Shown: positions 45,848-54,134 of the stretch, in pieces
How positions within the stretch are numbered: position 1 is the first letter of the stretch
Layout of the letters: each line of letters opens with the position of its first letter
NCBI RefSeq assembly: GCF_019331715.1
Contig: NZ_JAHBBG010000001.1
Coordinates: 310,001-374,000 of the forward strand
Reading direction: 5' to 3'
Source of the DNA: Bifidobacterium simiiventris
GTDB lineage: Bacteria > Actinomycetota > Actinomycetes > Actinomycetales > Bifidobacteriaceae
Length of the DNA: 64,000 nucleotides
Made by a program: the position numbers and the translations under genes
The notes under the pieces: generated by a model
The model's database searches: none
Told to the model about the DNA's origin: nothing
What the model saw: the letters and a program-made list of their open reading frames with translations, nothing else

Positions 45848-46083
45848 CCACCCACTTTTGGTCTCTGCAATGGTCTGAACGGCTCATGGATGGCCGAAAG
45901 TGGGTAAATCTGGACTCAAAATCTCACTGAATCTCAAAGGTGGGTATTTCGGTACCATTTACGACCCGTATGACCGGGTTAGTGGTACGTAAATACCCAC
46001 CTTTGAGATTTCCCGCTTTCTTGAGTCCAGATTTTCCCACCTTTGAGATTCTGCGGAATTATGAGTCCGGATTGTCCCACCTT
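45848..46083. repeat. Large imperfect inverted-repeat cluster between ribU and the ECF fusion gene
   Basis: The blocks GTGGGTAAATCTGGACTCA, AATCTCAAAGGTGGGTATTT and GGTACCA (45900-45957) recur in inverted order at 45982-46040, giving arms of about 60-70 bases around a 25-base centre. A third partial copy (TGAGTCCGGATTGTCCCACC) follows at about 46062. A smaller dyad, CCCACTTTTGG and CCGAAAGTGGG, lies at 45851-45903. The 371-base gap 45818-46188 has no gene. It may be a MITE-like remnant and must form strong RNA structure. Confidence 0.75.
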
Positions 46084-46188
46084 CCGCTTCCTGCCACGCT
46101 CCAGCCCGTCACGGGCTTCTCCCAGCCCCATTCACAATCCATCTCCCAGTCCCTTTCCCATCACCGACCGACATCATTTCGAGGAGTC

Positions 46189-48720
46189 ATGATCGAACCC
46201 GCAGCAACACTCACCGGTATCCGTTTCAGCTATGACGGCGGCGCAAGCTGGGCGTTGGACGGCGTGGACCTCGTCATCGCGCCCGGTGAATACGTGTGCC
46301 TGACCGGCGCGAACGGCTCCGGCAAATCCACGTTGGCTCGCCTGATCGCCGGACTCGCCGCGCCCGACGCCGGCGATATCACGCTGCTCGGCCATCACGT
46401 GTTCTCGTTGGGCACTGCCGACGGGTTCGGCGCGAATCCCGCGGAATACCGGACGGCCCGGCGCGGCATCGGCGCGGTGTTCCAGAATCCGGAGGACCAG
46501 CTCGTCACCACGGTGAGCGAGGACGACGTGGCGTTCGGTCCGGAGAATCTGGGATTGGACCGTTCGACAATCGGTTCGCGGATCGACGAATCACTGGATG
46601 CGGTCGATATGGCCGCGCATCGGTTTGACGATCCGACGAGGATGAGCGGCGGACAGCAGCAGCGCGTGGCGATCGCCGGCATGTTGGCGATGCACCCGTC
46701 CATGCTGGTGCTGGATGAGCCGACCGCGATGCTCGACCCGGCCGCAAGAGCCGAAGTGATGCGGATTCTGGACGAGCTGCATGCGCAAGGCACGACGATC
46801 GTGCATGTGACGCATCACGATGACGAGATGACGCGCGCGACCCGCGTAGTGCGGCTGGAGCAGGGTCGGATTGTTGCCGATGAGCCATCGCCGGTCTCCC
46901 CTGTCGTTTCGATCGCGCAACCCGACCCTGTCATGTCGGCTGAGCGACCCAACCCTGTCATCCCGTCCGAGCACCGCCCCCCTGTCATTTCGACCGAGCG
47001 AAGCGAGCGGAGAAATCTTCCACAAGCAACCACGCCGGAAGATTTCTCGACTTCGCTACGCTCCGCTCGAAATGACAACGTCATCATGCCGGGAAACGAC
47101 ACGACGGCTGACAACACCATAGTTGTCAGTCATGTGACCTACCGGTATGCCGGAGCCGACTCCCCTGCGCTCGACGATCTGTCGCTGACGGTGAAAGCCG
47201 GCGAGGTCGTGGCGATCATGGGCGAAAACGGCGCCGGCAAGTCCACGCTCGCACGCCTGATCTGCGCGCTCGAGAAGCCGCAGTCCGGGTCGATCGCCGT
47301 CGCAGGCATCCCCGTGGCTGAAGATCGCGGCAAGCGCCCGCCTCGCACGCTCGGCCGCAAGCAGCGCGAGACGTTGCGCCGTGAGGTCGGATTCGTGATG
47401 CAGCATCCTGAACGGCAATTGTTTGCAGACACGGTTGCCGAGGATGTGGCATACGGGCCGCGTAATCAGCGATTGGGCGAGTTCGAGGTCGCAGCCTGCG
47501 TGGATGAAGCGATGCGGATGCTGCATATCGAGCATCTGGCCGATCGCTCGCCGTTCAGCCTGTCGGGCGGCCAGCAGCGGCTTGCGGCGATCGCCGGCGT
47601 GATCGCCTGCCGGCCGCGCGTGCTGGTGATGGACGAGCCGACCGCGAGTCTTGATGCCGATGCAAACGCACGTATTCACGAGTTGATCCGCACGCTCAAG
47701 TCGCAGGGCGTGACCGTGCTCATCATCACCCATTCGCTCGATGAAGCCCACGCCGTCGCCGATCGCATCATCACACTGAGCGCACATGAGAGCGGTCACA
47801 GTTCAACCGCGCCGTCACTCGACCCGTCCAAGCAATATTCTTCTGTCATTTCGACCGAGCGCAGCGAGCGGAGAAATCTTTCACTCCCCGCTGCCCCTAC
47901 CGATTCCGCGCAACGCGATATCACTTCAACATCCGCACATCCCGTACATACAGCATCGTTCATCGCCAAGCTTGACCCGCGTGTGAAGATGGTGGCGTTC
48001 CTCGCGATGATGTTCACCGCGTTCGCCATCAACACGCCGGCGCAGCTTGCGCTCGGCGCGGTGCTGGTCACGGGCATCGTCGCGGCGTCACGTATCAATC
48101 CGCTGCGATTGCTTGCCTCCGTGCACATGTTCCTGGCGATGTTCGTCGTCATGGGCGCGCTCAATATCTTCTTCGTACGCACCGGCATCACGCTCGCCCA
48201 GTTCGGCCCGATTCCGATCACCGACGACGGCGTGACCATCGCCATCCTGTACGCGCTGCGATTCGCGCTGGTGATCATCCTCGGCGCGGTCATGCTGGAG
48301 ACGACCACACCGACCGAACTGACCGACGGATTCGGCTCGCTGCTCTCGCCGCTGTCGCGCATCGGCCTGCATACGCAGGAGATCGCGCTGGTGATGAGTC
48401 TGGCGTTGCGGTTCCTGCCAACGCTCGGCTCTGAGGCGAAGGCGATCGCCGACGCGCAGGCCGCCCGCGGCGGCAGTATCGAAACCGGCTCGCCCACCGC
48501 CCGTCTCAAGGCGATGACCGCGCTGTGCGTGCCGATGTTCGCCGGCGCGATCCGTCACGCCGACAATCTCAGCCTCGCGCTCGACGCGCGCTGCTACGAG
48601 GAGGGCATCCGCCGCACCCATTGGCACGAACTGCGCGTTCGCACGGCCGACCTCGCGTTCGCCGCGATCACCGTGATCTACATTGTCGCTCTGGTTGCGA
48701 TTCCGGGGTTGTTGTACTGA
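46189..48720 (+). CDS. ECF transporter ATPase-ATPase-permease fusion (EcfA-EcfA'-EcfT)
   Basis: This is an 843-residue energy-coupling module in one chain. The first ATPase (about 1-230) has Walker A GANGSGKST (40-48), FQNPEDQ, MSGGQQQR and VLDEP. The second (about 310-535) has GENGAGKST (345-353), MQHPERQ, LSGGQQR and VMDEP. The EcfT membrane domain (about 590-843) has an AARGG coupling motif (759-762) and LDARCYE later. The linkers at 248-297 and 553-566 are encoded by family A palindromic repeats (ISTERSERRNL, DFSTSLRSARND). GAGGAG lies before the ATG at 46189. It probably powers RibU and perhaps other S components. Confidence 0.92.
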   Translation: MIEPAATLTGIRFSYDGGASWALDGVDLVIAPGEYVCLTGANGSGKSTLARLIAGLAAPDAGDITLLGHHVFSLGTADGFGANPAEYRTARRGIGAVFQNPEDQLVTTVSEDDVAFGPENLGLDRSTIGSRIDESLDAVDMAAHRFDDPTRMSGGQQQRVAIAGMLAMHPSMLVLDEPTAMLDPAARAEVMRILDELHAQGTTIVHVTHHDDEMTRATRVVRLEQGRIVADEPSPVSPVVSIAQPDPVMSAERPNPVIPSEHRPPVISTERSERRNLPQATTPEDFSTSLRSARNDNVIMPGNDTTADNTIVVSHVTYRYAGADSPALDDLSLTVKAGEVVAIMGENGAGKSTLARLICALEKPQSGSIAVAGIPVAEDRGKRPPRTLGRKQRETLRREVGFVMQHPERQLFADTVAEDVAYGPRNQRLGEFEVAACVDEAMRMLHIEHLADRSPFSLSGGQQRLAAIAGVIACRPRVLVMDEPTASLDADANARIHELIRTLKSQGVTVLIITHSLDEAHAVADRIITLSAHESGHSSTAPSLDPSKQYSSVISTERSERRNLSLPAAPTDSAQRDITSTSAHPVHTASFIAKLDPRVKMVAFLAMMFTAFAINTPAQLALGAVLVTGIVAASRINPLRLLASVHMFLAMFVVMGALNIFFVRTGITLAQFGPIPITDDGVTIAILYALRFALVIILGAVMLETTTPTELTDGFGSLLSPLSRIGLHTQEIALVMSLALRFLPTLGSEAKAIADAQAARGGSIETGSPTARLKAMTALCVPMFAGAIRHADNLSLALDARCYEEGIRRTHWHELRVRTADLAFAAITVIYIVALVAIPGLLY
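46983..47077. repeat. Palindromic repeat family A inside an ECF gene
   Basis: A full 95-base copy (TGTCATTTCGACCGAGCG to CGAAATGACA) lies in frame between the two ATPase domains. Two degenerate copies of its leading end (CCTGTCAT-type units) precede it from about 46932. It encodes the peptide VISTERSERRNL...DFSTSLRSARND with no stop codon. Confidence 0.92.
47844..47883. repeat. Half copy of repeat family A inside the same ECF gene
   Basis: The leading half only (TGTCATTTCGACCGAGCGC to GGAGAAATCTTTC) lies between the second ATPase domain and the EcfT domain and encodes VISTERSERRNLS. Without the other half it cannot form the full hairpin. Confidence 0.88.
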
Positions 48721-48780
48721 TTGGGGTGGAATCGCGCGTCGCGCGATGCTGCTTGTGTTGGCGGCACTGACGTGCCGCGA

Positions 48781-48846
48781 CGCTCCCTCAGTCAGCCCTA
48801 CGAGCTGACAGCTCCCTCAGCCGAGGGAGCCGAGGCTCCGCCTCAG
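48781..48846. repeat. Palindromic repeat family B, inverted copy
   Basis: CGCTCCCTCAGTCAGC to CCGAGGCTCCGCC, the reverse orientation of the copy at 26919. It lies between the convergent ECF fusion and esterase genes, and its last bases touch the esterase stop. It can fold as a bidirectional terminator-like hairpin. Confidence 0.85.
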
Positions 48847-50067
48847 TCACTGCGCGACTGGAGCGGTCCAGGCGTAGCCGACGGGGGCGTCGCCGTCGGA
48901 GCGGGTTTTGTAGGTGACGTGGATCTGTTTGCCGCCGAGCACCGTGTCGCAGAAGTCGAGCACGACGGACCAGTCTTCGGGCGTGTAGGCGTGGCCGCCT
49001 TCGCGGTAGTGGATGCCGCAGCGTTCGGGCACGCCTAGGAACCGGTACACTTCGCTGGCCGCCAGCCACGAGACCTGCGTGCCAAACTGGTTGGCCGCGC
49101 CGTCGTCCAATCCTTCGACCACGATCAGGCCGCGCGGCGCGGTGCATGCGGCGAGCGTGTTCGCGTCGAACGGCATCTCGCACTCCCGGTATGGCCGCTC
49201 GCCGTCCGGCGTGCCGTATGCGGCCGCTTCGGGCACAACCCAGTGCGGGAACCAGTTCGCCATACGTCCGATGCGTTCGAAATGGCCATATCCTTCGCCG
49301 AACCGGTTGCCTTGCAGCCGCATCGATCCCATGCCGCCGCAGCCGGAGCCGGCCGGTGCGGTCACGGCCACGCGCGTGTCAGTCAGGCCGCAGCACAGCG
49401 CGGTCTTGCCGAACCGTGAGTGCCCGGTGGCGACGATCCGATTCGCATCGATGCAATCGCGGGTCAGCAACCAGTCGATCACGCGGCTTTGCAGCCACGC
49501 CCATACGGCGAACGCATGCCACGTATACCCCGGGTACGCGCGAATGCACGGACTTGCGAAGAATCGTTCCGCGTCGTCGGGCGCGGCCTCGTCGATCTCG
49601 AATCCGGCGACCGCATACCCGCGACGCGCCGCTTCGCGCAGCATACTTTCCTCAACGCACAACCCGCAGCAATGATCGGGAGCAGCGTAATTCGGCAGCA
49701 CCAGCGCACCAACTGGCTTCCCGTCATCCGCAGGCCGGCACACGTGCACGTTGAACGCGATCGGCACCCCACCCGGCGTATCGGCAATCGTCAACCGCAC
49801 CAACTCAAATACGGCCTTACCGTCCAGCACCGGCGAACGATCCAAGAACTCGGCCGCGACCTGACCGGCCGCCGGCGCGGGCGGCATCGTGCCATACAAT
49901 CCACGCAACGCCAGGCCAACCAAGTACTCGCGCTGCGCCGGCCACTGCTCCCGCGTGCGAATCCGCTCCCCGTCCGGCCCCTTGAATGGGTCAGGCAGCA
50001 GCCAATCGCCACGCATGGCCGTAGCGTCGTCGATCTTCTTTCCATCACCATCAGTCGTCTCTGCCAT
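48847..50067 (-). CDS. CE15-like alpha/beta-hydrolase (glucuronoyl or acetyl esterase type)
   Basis: This is a 406-residue serine esterase without a signal peptide. The nucleophile elbow is VATGHSRFGKTAL with Ser217, followed by APAGSGCGGMGSMR, the combination seen in carbohydrate esterase family 15 and related glycan acyl-esterases. A C-terminal REGGHAYTPEDW supplies the likely catalytic His359. CE15 enzymes cut lignin-glucuronoxylan esters. The intracellular location suggests small oligosaccharide substrates, or a different acyl-sugar esterase activity. The start at 50067 follows GGGGG by seven bases; the longer reading from 50202 has no ribosome site. It is divergent from the nitroreductase. 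Confidence 0.72.
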   Translation of the reverse strand: MAETTDGDGKKIDDATAMRGDWLLPDPFKGPDGERIRTREQWPAQREYLVGLALRGLYGTMPPAPAAGQVAAEFLDRSPVLDGKAVFELVRLTIADTPGGVPIAFNVHVCRPADDGKPVGALVLPNYAAPDHCCGLCVEESMLREAARRGYAVAGFEIDEAAPDDAERFFASPCIRAYPGYTWHAFAVWAWLQSRVIDWLLTRDCIDANRIVATGHSRFGKTALCCGLTDTRVAVTAPAGSGCGGMGSMRLQGNRFGEGYGHFERIGRMANWFPHWVVPEAAAYGTPDGERPYRECEMPFDANTLAACTAPRGLIVVEGLDDGAANQFGTQVSWLAASEVYRFLGVPERCGIHYREGGHAYTPEDWSVVLDFCDTVLGGKQIHVTYKTRSDGDAPVGYAWTAPVAQ

Positions 50068-50299
50068 CTTGCATCCCCCATTCATGCGATCATCCGCAAC
50101 ACCGGTATGCGATCGAACTTCTGCGGCAGTCGCCTGCCCCGCCCAGTTCCGCAATCTCCGAAAAGCCGAGACGCAGCATTCCGCCAAGCTCATCGCATCC
50201 ACCAGTCTAATCCGTCTCGCAACGATGCGAAAACGTTCGACCAGAAGTCACCTCACAGCATACTTATGGCGTGTCGCCCGCCGCCCGCGCAACAATGTC

Positions 50300-51079
50300 A
50301 TGACCGATAATCTGATTCACAACGACACCATCGATACCCTCCTCAACCGTCGCTCGATCCGCGCGTTCAAGCCGGAACCGCTCGACGAGCAGACCATCGC
50401 CACGCTCGAAACCGTCGCACAGCACGCCGCGTCCAGCCAGTTCCTCAACGACTGGTCCGCAATCCGCATCACCGATCCGGCACTCAAGCAGAAGATGGCC
50501 GAATACGGCCATCAGGCGTACATCGCGACCGCTCCCCTGCTGTACGTGTTCGTGTTGGACGAGCACCGCAACGCCGCCATCGCCAAGGCGAAGGGCATCG
50601 ACACGGACTCCGACGAGTTCACGCTCAAGACCAGCTACCGGTTCGCGCAGGCGCAGAACGACGCCGTGCTCGCGCTGCACGCGATGGAGACGGCCGCGTT
50701 CTCGCTCGGTCTGGGCTGCGTAATCCTCGGCTCGCTGCTCAACGACGTGAACGGCCTGATCGACTCGCTGAACCTGCCCGAATACACGTATCCGGTGCTG
50801 GGACTGGCTATCGGCAAGCCGGATCAGGAGCCGGCGTTGAAGCCGCGCATGCCGCGTTCGATGCAGTTCTTCGAGAATACGTACCCGTCCGACGAGGCGG
50901 CGACGCTCGAGCCGCTCGCCGAATTCGACAAGGCAGTGCACGAGTATTACGACCTGCGTCACGCCGACCGTCCGGTGGACGCGTTCAGCGATCAGATCGC
51001 GAAGAACGCGACGGCTGACATGGCCGGTCATGCGATGGCCAAACCGGTCGCCGCGCAGGGCTTCCGTCTCGATCGCTGA
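50300..51079 (+). CDS. NADPH-dependent flavin/nitroreductase (NfsA/FRP type)
   Basis: This is a 259-residue nitroreductase-superfamily protein. IDTLLNRRSIRAFKPEPLDE at the N-terminus is the standard FMN-phosphate binding start. QHAASSQFLNDWS, the central dimer helices (NDAVLALHAMETAAFSLGLG) and YTYPVLGLAIGKPDQEPALKPRMP match the NfsA/FRP subgroup. It would reduce quinones, nitroaromatics or free flavin with NADPH. No good ribosome site precedes the ATG at 50300, so the transcript may be short-leadered or the start may lie upstream. It ends before a structured gap with a strong terminator. Confidence 0.85.
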   Translation: MTDNLIHNDTIDTLLNRRSIRAFKPEPLDEQTIATLETVAQHAASSQFLNDWSAIRITDPALKQKMAEYGHQAYIATAPLLYVFVLDEHRNAAIAKAKGIDTDSDEFTLKTSYRFAQAQNDAVLALHAMETAAFSLGLGCVILGSLLNDVNGLIDSLNLPEYTYPVLGLAIGKPDQEPALKPRMPRSMQFFENTYPSDEAATLEPLAEFDKAVHEYYDLRHADRPVDAFSDQIAKNATADMAGHAMAKPVAAQGFRLDR

Positions 51080-51117
51080 CATCGCGGCACGACGCCGGCC
51101 ACCGGAATCAGCATCCA

Positions 51118-51191
51118 GGATCGCGACCGGCCGTCGACTATTGCCAACCAACCGATATCGACGGCCGATACAGCCGCATCGGTCGCGATCC
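51118..51191. repeat. Nested inverted repeats after the nitroreductase
   Basis: GGATCGCGACCG (51118-51129) is the exact inverse of CGGTCGCGATCC (51180-51191). Adjacent GGCCGTCGA (51129-51137) is the inverse of TCGACGGCC (51158-51166). The pairings stack into one long, bulged hairpin just before the intrinsic terminator, so the 3' region of the transcript is strongly structured. Confidence 0.6.
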
Positions 51192-51202
51192 GCCCATCTA
51201 TG

Positions 51203-51243
51203 ACCGCAGGTGACTCCCCGCCGGATCACCTGCGGTTTTTGTT
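51203..51243 (+). terminator. Intrinsic terminator downstream of the nitroreductase
   Basis: Perfect 11-base arms, ACCGCAGGTGA and TCACCTGCGGT, are followed by TTTTTGTT. This is the clearest rho-independent terminator in the window. Confidence 0.9.
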
Positions 51244-51301
51244 GTCCGTTCACCGGCGCGTTGCCTGCGAACAGCACGGCCGCCCGCCTATACTTGGGCG
51301 A

Positions 51302-52165
51302 ATGGACAACACATTTGTTATTCGCAGCATAGTCAATGAAGATAGTTCTGCAACCGTCAGCGATTACGGCGCGCACGTGGTCAGCTGGACTCCCGCCGGC
51401 GAATCCGCGGTCGTCTGGCAGCCGAAGGCGATCTACCTGAACGAGGGCACCGCGATCCGCGGCGGCGTTCCGGTGATCTTCCCGTGGTTCGGCAAGGGCT
51501 ACGAACATGGGCACATGACCGACCGTGCGCCGAAGCACGGCTTCGCCCGCGTGAGCTTCTGGCATGCCGACACCGACACGATGACGGATCGCCACGTGCT
51601 GTACACGCTGGATTCCGCCGACATTCCCGCCGACGAGCTCGCGCAAATCACGGACGGCGAGAACCCGCAGTTCCACGCCGAATACGACGTGTCGGTCGGC
51701 AAGGAGCTGACGATGGCGCTGACCGTGGAGAACACGGGCGATACGGCGTTCACGTACGAGGCGGCGCTGCACTCGTACTTTCATGTCGGCGACGTGTGCT
51801 GCACGCAGATCTCCGGACTGGTCGACACACATTATTACGACGCGGCCGACGGTTTCAAGGAACGCGAACAGACGACGAGCCCGCTCACGTTCGACGGCAG
51901 CATGGTCGATCGCATCTACGATTCGCAGAACACGCTGCTCATCCACGACGAGGCGCTGCACCGTACGATCATGGTTTCGAAGACCGGTTCCGAGGCGACC
52001 GTGGTGTGGAACCCGGGCGAGGAGGCCGGCAATGCGATCTCCGATCTGGCGCAGGGCGAATGGCGTGACTTCGTGTGTGTGGAGGCCGCGGCGAACCGTG
52101 ACCATGCGATCACGCTTGAGCCGGGCGAATCCCATACGCTCAGCCAGACGGTTGTGATCAAGTAG
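51302..52165 (+). CDS. D-hexose-6-phosphate mutarotase
   Basis: This is a 287-residue aldose-1-epimerase superfamily protein of the YeaD type. The probable active residues are His79 (APKHGFARVSFW), His157 (EAALHSYFHVGD) and Glu261 (VCVEAAAN). The GGVPVIFPWFGKG loop, which binds the phosphate in the family, lies at about 54-66. It interconverts the alpha and beta anomers of glucose-6-phosphate. TATACT ends only eight bases before the ATG at 51302, and no Shine-Dalgarno is visible, so the mRNA may be leaderless. It is a single gene between two terminators. Confidence 0.88.
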   Translation: MDNTFVIRSIVNEDSSATVSDYGAHVVSWTPAGESAVVWQPKAIYLNEGTAIRGGVPVIFPWFGKGYEHGHMTDRAPKHGFARVSFWHADTDTMTDRHVLYTLDSADIPADELAQITDGENPQFHAEYDVSVGKELTMALTVENTGDTAFTYEAALHSYFHVGDVCCTQISGLVDTHYYDAADGFKEREQTTSPLTFDGSMVDRIYDSQNTLLIHDEALHRTIMVSKTGSEATVVWNPGEEAGNAISDLAQGEWRDFVCVEAAANRDHAITLEPGESHTLSQTVVIK

Positions 52166-52225
52166 CGAAGACCGTATCGATCTCTAGCAGCGTGGCGACG
52201 ACCGACAATCGGCACACTGCCGGAG

Positions 52226-52279
52226 ATGACGAAGGCCGGCCGGACCATGGTTTCCCGTGGTTCGGCCGGCCTTCGTCAT
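52226..52279. terminator. Bidirectional terminator hairpin between convergent genes
   Basis: Twenty-two-base arms, from ATGACGAAGGCCGGCCGG and its complement, have one mismatch and a ten-base loop. It lies midway between the mutarotase stop and the convergent exporter stop. No U-run is seen, but the stem is very stable. Confidence 0.75.
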
Positions 52280-52319
52280 ATGGTCAGATATGCCAGATCT
52301 ACGATCGGTATCGCAGGTC

Positions 52320-53897
52320 TCAGCGCTGGCGCGCGGCGCGGATGCGGAATGCGGCGACCAGCGAGATGATCGAGATCACGCAGATCACGATCATCGTGGC
52401 GAACACGCATGCGCCGCCGACCGCAGTCGCGTGGCGGAACGCGGCCGATCCTTCCTCGCCGGCGCCGGCCTGTGCCACGCCGAGGATCGTGGAGAACAAT
52501 GCGGTGCCGACCGCGCCGCCGAACTGCAGCGAGGTCTGGAACACGGCGTTGCCGTCCGGCGTGAACTCATGATCGATGCCGCTCAGTGCGCTGGTCATGA
52601 TGTTCGAATAGCCGAGCGCGTAGCACAGGCCGAAAATGAAGTAGAATCCGGCCAGCAACCCGGGCGTCAGATGCATGGAGAAGACAAGCAGCAGCACCGG
52701 CCCAAGCGTGGCCGTGCCGATCGCGGCGAGCACCGGTCGAGGCGCGCCGAACCGATCGTAGAGCATACCGCCCACGGGAGCGAAGAACGCGCCGATCAGC
52801 GCGCCCGGCAGCACGAGCGCGCCGGCCACGAACGCAGACGTGCCGAGCGACATCTGCGCCACGTTCGTGATCACGTATCCGAAACCGATGCCGTTGATCG
52901 GCATGAGCAGATACGGCAACAGGTGCAGCAGCACGACCGGATCGCGCAGCCAACCGAGTCTGATCAGCGGCGAGAACGAACGTTTCGACGACCAGCCGAA
53001 GAACAACAGCGAGCCGACGCCAACGACCAGACTGACCGCGGCCAGGATCGCGGAGCGAACCGCGCCGGATCCGCCGGACACGGCCTCGCCGACCGCCACG
53101 CCGGCCTGGTTGAGCGAGAAGATCAGCCCGCACAAGGCAAGCACGATCGCGGCGAACTGCAGCGGGTTGAGCTGGGCGGCCTCGGTCGGGCGGGTCTGAC
53201 GGATGCACTTGAGACCGACCGGCAGGGACAGCAGCAGCACGATCGGAATGACGATGACGAAGATCGCGCGCCACGGCAGCACGCTGGAGATCGCACCGCC
53301 GACGGTCGGGCCGATGGCCGGCGCGACGGTAATGACCAAGGAGCCCACGCCCATGAGCTGGCCGACCTTGGAACGCGGCGCCTGCTGGAGGATGATGTTC
53401 ATCATGAGCGGCGTGGCCACGCCCGAACCGACTCCCTGGATGACGCGTGCGAGCAGGATGAGCGGGAACGCGTGCCCGACGATCATGATGAGCGAGCCGG
53501 TGACGGCCAACACGACGGCCGCGATGAACAGCGTACGCAGCTTGAACCGGCGGTTAAGGTACGACGACAACGGCATGGTGGCGGCCACAACAAGCAGGTA
53601 GATCGTGGTGATCCATTGCACGGTGGCGGTGTCGACGTGGAATTCGACCATGAGCTGCGGGAACAGCACGGTCATGACGGTTTCGGTGAGGATACCGACG
53701 AAGGCGAGCGAACCGACCGCGACGATCGAGCCGATCAGGCTCAGCGGGATGCGTTCGCCGGGTTGCGTGACGGCCGCGGAGCCGCTCTTGAGCGCATTGG
53801 ACGCGTGTGCACGCGCGGCGCCGGTATTCGTGGTATGTGTGATGTCGGTGCGTTCCGTTTCGGTATTGCCTGTCTGATGCGTCGTAGGCGATTCCAT
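52320..53897 (-). CDS. MFS multidrug exporter, DHA2 (14-TM) type
   Basis: This is a 525-residue drug:proton antiporter. A polar N-terminal tail (about 1-45) is followed by about 14 hydrophobic segments. The family motifs include LNRRFKLRTLFI (motif A region after TM2), ARVIQGVGSGVATPL (motif B, Arg in TM4) and GSLVITVAPAIGPTVGG (motif C in TM5), which marks exporters. The second half contains MLYDRFGAPRP, a motif A repeat. Relatives are EmrB/QacA/LfrA-type pumps. The ATG at 53897 has only a weak GAG upstream. The 237-base gap before it (53898-54134) holds the promoter and no adjacent regulator gene. Substrates are unknown. Confidence 0.88.
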   Translation of the reverse strand: MESPTTHQTGNTETERTDITHTTNTGAARAHASNALKSGSAAVTQPGERIPLSLIGSIVAVGSLAFVGILTETVMTVLFPQLMVEFHVDTATVQWITTIYLLVVAATMPLSSYLNRRFKLRTLFIAAVVLAVTGSLIMIVGHAFPLILLARVIQGVGSGVATPLMMNIILQQAPRSKVGQLMGVGSLVITVAPAIGPTVGGAISSVLPWRAIFVIVIPIVLLLSLPVGLKCIRQTRPTEAAQLNPLQFAAIVLALCGLIFSLNQAGVAVGEAVSGGSGAVRSAILAAVSLVVGVGSLLFFGWSSKRSFSPLIRLGWLRDPVVLLHLLPYLLMPINGIGFGYVITNVAQMSLGTSAFVAGALVLPGALIGAFFAPVGGMLYDRFGAPRPVLAAIGTATLGPVLLLVFSMHLTPGLLAGFYFIFGLCYALGYSNIMTSALSGIDHEFTPDGNAVFQTSLQFGGAVGTALFSTILGVAQAGAGEEGSAAFRHATAVGGACVFATMIVICVISIISLVAAFRIRAARQR

Positions 53898-54134
53898 GCG
53901 TACTCACGTTTCTTGTCTCTCAACGCTCATGACGGCAGTCGCATGGCGGCGACCACATGCGGTCATGATATCTGCGGAATGTGGTTTGCCAACCGTTCGG
54001 GCGTCTTGTCTCGACGGATCGCAACCGGTGTTCGGTCATCCGTTTCCGACCCTAACCACCGCACACCTTAGTCGATCATGCTGGACAATCACGCCGACCG
54101 GACGATACGGCCGTGCATCTCGTTTCGGGGAGCG

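Noticed and set aside
50226..50241. TGCGAAAACGTTCGAC as a LacI-type operator between the esterase and nitroreductase genes
   Set aside because: Only an imperfect dyad with a short core; too weak to call without a motif search.
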